Shown one piece after another: positions 32,073-35,168 of a stretch of 35,168 bases of DNA. The notes under the pieces are model-generated. The model did no database searches. It worked only from the letters and a program-made list of their open reading frames with translations, and was not told the origin of the DNA. The translations under genes were made by a program, and so were the position numbers. Position 1 is the stretch's first letter; each line of letters opens with the position of its first letter. Origin of the DNA: Caulobacterales bacterium RIFCSPHIGHO2_01_FULL_70_19 (GTDB taxonomy: Bacteria; Pseudomonadota; Alphaproteobacteria; Caulobacterales; Caulobacteraceae); the NCBI GenBank assembly GCA_001794825.1, contig MGLK01000028.1, positions 1 through 35,168 of the forward strand, given 5' to 3'.

Positions 32073-32588
32073 TCAGGGCCGAAGCAGCGCCTCGAGGTGC
32101 GAAAGCCACCGGCGCCCCAGCCGCAGCGCCTCGCCCGGAGAGCCGGTCTGCACCGGCAGGGTCGCGTCCCACAGGGCCAGCTCGAACTCGGGGTGGCGGG
32201 CGTCGGCGAACATCAGCCGCAGAACGACCTGACCCGCGTCGGGCGCCATGACGTCCAGCGACTTGCGCGTTTCGCCGCGCCGCACCCGCGCCACCACATG
32301 GCCGTCCACGATGACCTCGCCGCCCTCGATCTCCTCGAAGGCGTAGACCAGCCCCATGGCGCCGCGGTTCCACAGCACCGCGATCTGCGCCCCGTCGAAG
32401 TCGAGCCCGGCGGCCCGCCCTTCCGCAGGCGACAGCGCCTCCGCCTCGGGGACGACGCCGAGAGACTTCAGCAGGGCCCGCTTCATGCGTCGCACCGGCT
32501 CCATCCACCACGCCAGCATCAGCGCCGCGGTGGTTAGCGCCGCCGCGGCCAGGGCGGCCAGCAGGACGACCCTGAGAGCCTCGGCCAC
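32073..32588 (-). CDS. Membrane-anchored protein of unknown function (171 aa)
   Basis: A GTG start at 32588, two bases after the xth stop, gives 171 residues. One N-terminal transmembrane helix (VVLLAALAAAALTTAALMLA) precedes a basic patch (RRMKRALLKSLGV). The soluble domain is rich in beta strands (AQIAVLWNRGAMGLVYAFEE, GEVIVDGHVVARVRRGE and GQVVLRLMFADARHPEFEL). I do not recognise the family. The spacing implies co-transcription and coupling with exonuclease III. The frame is open further upstream only as a shadow of xth. Confidence 0.72.
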   Translation of the reverse strand: MAEALRVVLLAALAAAALTTAALMLAWWMEPVRRMKRALLKSLGVVPEAEALSPAEGRAAGLDFDGAQIAVLWNRGAMGLVYAFEEIEGGEVIVDGHVVARVRRGETRKSLDVMAPDAGQVVLRLMFADARHPEFELALWDATLPVQTGSPGEALRLGRRWLSHLEALLRP

Positions 32589-32590
32589 CG

Positions 32591-33388
32591 TCAGTCCTCC
32601 AGTTCGACCACCACCGGCACATGGTCCGACGGCTTGTCCATGTCGCGCGCGTCGCGGTGCGTCTCGACGGCCCGGAAGCGGTCGGCGGCCTGCGGCGACA
32701 GCAGGTGGAAGTCGATGCGGATGCCGTGGTCGCGCTGCCACGCCCCGGCCTGGTAGTCCCAGAAGGTCCAGCTCCCCGGCGGCTGCCGGCCCAGCTCGCC
32801 GGCGTCATAGAGGCCGAGGTGGCGCAGCGCGCGGAAGGCGGCCTGGCTCTCGGGCCGGAACAGGGCGTCGCCCACCCAGGCCGACGGGTTGCGGGCGTCC
32901 TCGGGCGTCGGAATGACGTTGTAGTCGCCGCACAGGGTGAAGGCCTCCTCCTGCGCCAGCAGGGCGCGGGCGTGGGCCTGCAGCCGGTCGAACCAGGCCA
33001 GCTTGTAGGCGAACTTCGGGCTGTCCACCGGATTGCCGTTGGGCAGGTAGAGGCAGCCGATGCGCACCGGCCGGGCCGTCTCGATCACCGCCTCGATGTA
33101 GCGGGCCTGCTCCGCTTCCGCCTCGTGGCCCGAGGCGTCGACGCCCGGCAGTCCCCGCCGCACGTCGGACAGCGGGAATTTCGAGAGCAGGGCGACCCCG
33201 TTGTAGGACTTCTGCCCGTGGGTCTCGACGTTGTACCCGAGCGCCTCGATGGCCTCGCGAGGGAACTTCTCGTCGAGGCACTTGATCTCCTGGAGGCCCA
33301 CCACGTCCGGCCTAGCCGCCTCCAGCCAGGCCAGCACCGTGGGCAGGCGGGCGTTGACGGAGTTGACGTTCCAGGTGGCGATGCGCAT
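32591..33388 (-). CDS. xth: Exodeoxyribonuclease III
   Basis: A 265-residue AP endonuclease and 3'-5' exonuclease of the exonuclease-endonuclease-phosphatase fold. It incises abasic sites left by glycosylases such as the two encoded in this window. Motifs in order: RIATWNVNSVNARL, VGLQEIKCLDEKFP (metal Glu), YNGVALLSKFPL, TLCGDYNVIPTPEDARN, GSWTFWDYQAGAWQRDHGIR with RIDFHLLSPQAADR, and the terminal KPSDHVPVVVEL with the catalytic Asp-His. Start MRIATWN is standard. It is first in a unit with the small membrane-anchored protein. Confidence 0.96.
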   Translation of the reverse strand: MRIATWNVNSVNARLPTVLAWLEAARPDVVGLQEIKCLDEKFPREAIEALGYNVETHGQKSYNGVALLSKFPLSDVRRGLPGVDASGHEAEAEQARYIEAVIETARPVRIGCLYLPNGNPVDSPKFAYKLAWFDRLQAHARALLAQEEAFTLCGDYNVIPTPEDARNPSAWVGDALFRPESQAAFRALRHLGLYDAGELGRQPPGSWTFWDYQAGAWQRDHGIRIDFHLLSPQAADRFRAVETHRDARDMDKPSDHVPVVVELED

Positions 33389-33446
33389 GCGCCATGCCTA
33401 CGCCGTATCGCCCGGGTCTGTGAAGCGCCGATCGCCCGGACGAAAA

Positions 33447-33472
33447 ACGCCCCGGAGTCTCCCCCGGGGCGT
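33447..33472 (-). terminator. Terminator of the cysteine-repeat protein gene
   Basis: On the minus strand, ACGCCCCGG, 8-base loop, CCGGGGCGT, then TTTT: a 9-bp stem with a T-run, about 25 bases after the stop at 33495. It is a clear intrinsic terminator, isolating this gene from xth. Confidence 0.85.
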
Positions 33473-33494
33473 CCGTTCCGTAGATGCGAAGGGC

Positions 33495-34448
33495 TTACTG
33501 CTCGGTGGGCGCGGCGGCCGGGGCCGGCGTCAGGGTGCAGCCCCCGCCGATCCGCTGGGCGGTGGCGCAGGGGTAGATCTGCTGGGCCGCGCCGTCCTTG
33601 ATGCGGGCGATGTAGCCCTCGCCCTCAGCGGCGCACTTGACCTCGAAGAAGCGGCCGTTCGCGTTGGAGCCCATCAGCCGGACCTGCTGCACGCTGCAGT
33701 TGGCCGCCTCGGTGCCGGCCAGCTTGGCCTGAAGGGTGGCGTTCTGCTCGTCCGCGGTCGTGAAGCGGCACGTCCCGCCCACCGACGCGACCTGCAGGCA
33801 GTCCTGGAGCGTCCACTGATCGCCGACCTTCTCCAGCCAGTAGCCGTCGGCGCCGGCGCACCCGACTTCGTAGACCACGTTGTTGGCCTCGCTCTTGCCG
33901 ATGGCGATAGCTTCGTCGACCGTGCAGGTCACGCCCGCGTCGCGGGCCCAGCCGCCGATCACGGCCAGTCCGTTCTGGTTGGCGGGAAGGAGGCACTGCT
34001 GGCCGACGTCGGCGGCCGGGTCGCGCAGGCGAGCGGTGTACGCCGTGCCCGCCAGTTCGAGGCAGTTGAAGCTCTGCGGCGGGGTCGACGCGATCAGGAT
34101 GTAGCCGGGCCCGCTGGCGCAGGCCGCCTCGTAGACCTGGCTTTCGCCGATCAGGCCGGGATTGGCCGCCTCGGTCACCTGGCAGTCGAGGCCGGCGGCC
34201 TGCACCTGGGCCTGGGCGGCGGCGACGATCTGCTCAGGCGTCTGCGCGGCGGGAGCCGCCGGCTGGTTCTCCTGACGCTCGCGGCGGCCGCCGCCGACAC
34301 GGCCCGGAAGGACTCGCTCACCCCTCACGACGCCGCTGGCGCGATCGGATTCGGTGCGACCTTCCTCCTGGGCTGCGGCCGGGTGGGCGAGGGAGACGAA
34401 AAGGGCGCAGGCGCCGCCGAGAACGGCGATCAACTTTCTGTTCAACAC
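33495..34448 (-). CDS. Secreted protein with three four-cysteine repeats
   Basis: A 317-residue protein with a signal peptide (1-26, ending AHPAAA) and an Arg/Gln/Pro-rich linker to about residue 80. Three repeats follow, each with four cysteines: 89, 110, 129 and 152; 175, 197, 217 and 227; 251, 272, 294 and 304. Each repeat has the core pattern C-x-V, then YE or FE followed by C, then GY. Examples are VYEAACASGPGY, VYEVGCAGADGYW and FFEVKCAAEGEGY. Twelve cysteines in an exported protein suggest two disulfides per repeat. The start is GTG with CGGAG about 8 bases upstream. I do not recognise the family; binding or structural function is only a guess. Confidence 0.82.
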   Translation of the reverse strand: MLNRKLIAVLGGACALFVSLAHPAAAQEEGRTESDRASGVVRGERVLPGRVGGGRRERQENQPAAPAAQTPEQIVAAAQAQVQAAGLDCQVTEAANPGLIGESQVYEAACASGPGYILIASTPPQSFNCLELAGTAYTARLRDPAADVGQQCLLPANQNGLAVIGGWARDAGVTCTVDEAIAIGKSEANNVVYEVGCAGADGYWLEKVGDQWTLQDCLQVASVGGTCRFTTADEQNATLQAKLAGTEAANCSVQQVRLMGSNANGRFFEVKCAAEGEGYIARIKDGAAQQIYPCATAQRIGGGCTLTPAPAAAPTEQ

Positions 34449-34585
34449 AAGGCAGCTCCGGGTGGAAGGTCGTGACCGTCACCCTTGGCGAGGCGGTGTG
34501 GCCGGGTCAAGGCGGGAGACAGGCGGCCGCTGGACGACCGCGGGGCATCAGGTTATCCCTCCCTTAGTTTCGATTGGAGACGGAC

Positions 34586-35168
34586 TTGGCCGACGGCGTC
34601 GCCGGGACAACAGGGGAGGCGGGCTCCAGGGGCCTGATCTATCCCTTCGCCGGCCCGCCAGCGCCGGGGGACGCGATCGAGGTCGCGCCCGGCGTGCTGT
34701 GGATGCGGCTGGCCATGCCGATGGCGCTGGACCACATCAACGTCTACGCGGTGCGCGACGGCGGCGGCTGGACCCTCGTGGACACCGGCCTGAACCTGCC
34801 CGCCACCCGTGCCGAGTGGGAGGCGTTGCTGGCGGGGCCGCTGGAGGGCCGGCCTGCGACCCGGGTGATCTGCACCCACATGCATCCCGATCACATCGGT
34901 CTGGCGGGCTGGCTGTGCGACCGGTTCCGGGCGCCGCTGGCGATGACGCGGCTTGAGTACGTCATGGCCCGTATGCTGCTCGCCGACACCGGCCGCCCCG
35001 CGCCGGAGAGCGGCGCCGTCTTCTACCGGGCCGCCGGCTGGAGCGGTGAACAGCTGGAGTCCTACCGCCGCGATTTCGGCCAGTTCGGGCGGGCCGTTGC
35101 GCCCATGCCGGCCGGCTACGTCCGCATGCGCGAGGGCGACCGGCTGACCATCGGCGGCGCGGACTGGC
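34586..35168 (+). CDS. Metallo-beta-lactamase-fold hydrolase (3' end beyond window)
   Basis: Partial: about 194 codons to the right edge without a stop. The zinc-binding signature HMHPDH appears in TRVICTHMHPDHIGLAGWL, preceded by the fold strands VLWMRLAMP, INVYAVRDGG and WTLVDTGLN. It is thus a glyoxalase II-like or related hydrolase; the substrate cannot be told. TTG at 34586 was chosen because GGAG ends 6 bases before it. An in-frame TTG at 34574 is an alternative. It is divergent from the cysteine-repeat protein; no clear promoter is visible in the 137-base gap. Confidence 0.85.
   Translation, partial: MADGVAGTTGEAGSRGLIYPFAGPPAPGDAIEVAPGVLWMRLAMPMALDHINVYAVRDGGGWTLVDTGLNLPATRAEWEALLAGPLEGRPATRVICTHMHPDHIGLAGWLCDRFRAPLAMTRLEYVMARMLLADTGRPAPESGAVFYRAAGWSGEQLESYRRDFGQFGRAVAPMPAGYVRMREGDRLTIGGADW

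Noticed and set aside
1..35168. CRISPR arrays, tRNA or rRNA genes, insertion sequences, phage or toxin-antitoxin modules
   Set aside because: I looked for regularly spaced repeats, tRNA-like cloverleaf ends, transposase motifs and integrase genes and saw none. The DUF559 protein alone is not evidence of a defence system.

Overview
The window is very GC-rich, and codon third positions are almost all G or C. Gene content and promoter style point to an alphaproteobacterium of the Caulobacterales, most likely Brevundimonas or a close relative. The signs are an alphaproteobacterial F1-ATPase zeta-type protein (DUF1476) beside purine genes, an alphaproteobacterial ETF-ubiquinone oxidoreductase, -10 elements of the GCTA type known from Caulobacter, GANTC sites and short GC-rich palindromic repeats. 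This is inference from content; no species was identified. It is a chromosomal core region. I see no phage, plasmid, insertion sequence, CRISPR array, tRNA or rRNA.

Layout. Positions 1-2353 (+) carry a 5-formyltetrahydrofolate cyclo-ligase, a YmdB-type metallophosphoesterase and a DUF5694 protein. Positions 2367-16138 hold a dispersed purine block on the minus strand (purB, purC, purS, purQ, purL). It is interrupted by plus-strand genes: three small disordered proteins, an aspartyl/asparaginyl beta-hydroxylase, a cyclopropane fatty acid synthase and DUF1476. Minus-strand passengers are PhoD, a lipoprotein, a TspO-like protein, a YbhB protein, a fasciclin lipoprotein and a hypoxanthine-DNA glycosylase. 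Positions 16270-24308 carry a GST, a lytic transglycosylase, a uracil-DNA glycosylase, ETF-QO, a TPR protein and ispE. As written, ispE lacks an internal segment and changes frame. Positions 24454-27209 carry a second fasciclin protein, an unknown protein and a polysaccharide deacetylase. Positions 27435-31074 hold glyQ, a DUF559 endonuclease-like gene and glyS, with start and stop codons overlapping. Positions 31090-35168 carry unknown proteins, exonuclease III, a secreted protein with three four-cysteine repeats and the start of a metallo-beta-lactamase-fold hydrolase.

How the genes fit together. PurS, PurQ and PurL form the FGAM synthase complex, and PurC and PurB act further down the same IMP pathway. 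The 5-formylTHF cyclo-ligase returns folate to the one-carbon pool that the pathway uses. GlyQ and GlyS form the tetrameric glycyl-tRNA synthetase. Two UDG-superfamily glycosylases and ExoIII cover steps of base-excision repair.

I did not find a clear new multigene system. The best leads are: a common leaderless promoter geometry at purL and purQ (with a matching -35 at purB); a codon-atypical patch inside glyS; the ispE lesion; general-stress-type promoter matches ahead of small disordered proteins; a palindromic repeat translated as the tail of the DUF559 protein; and three convergent gene pairs that share one CTAG as stop codon on both strands.
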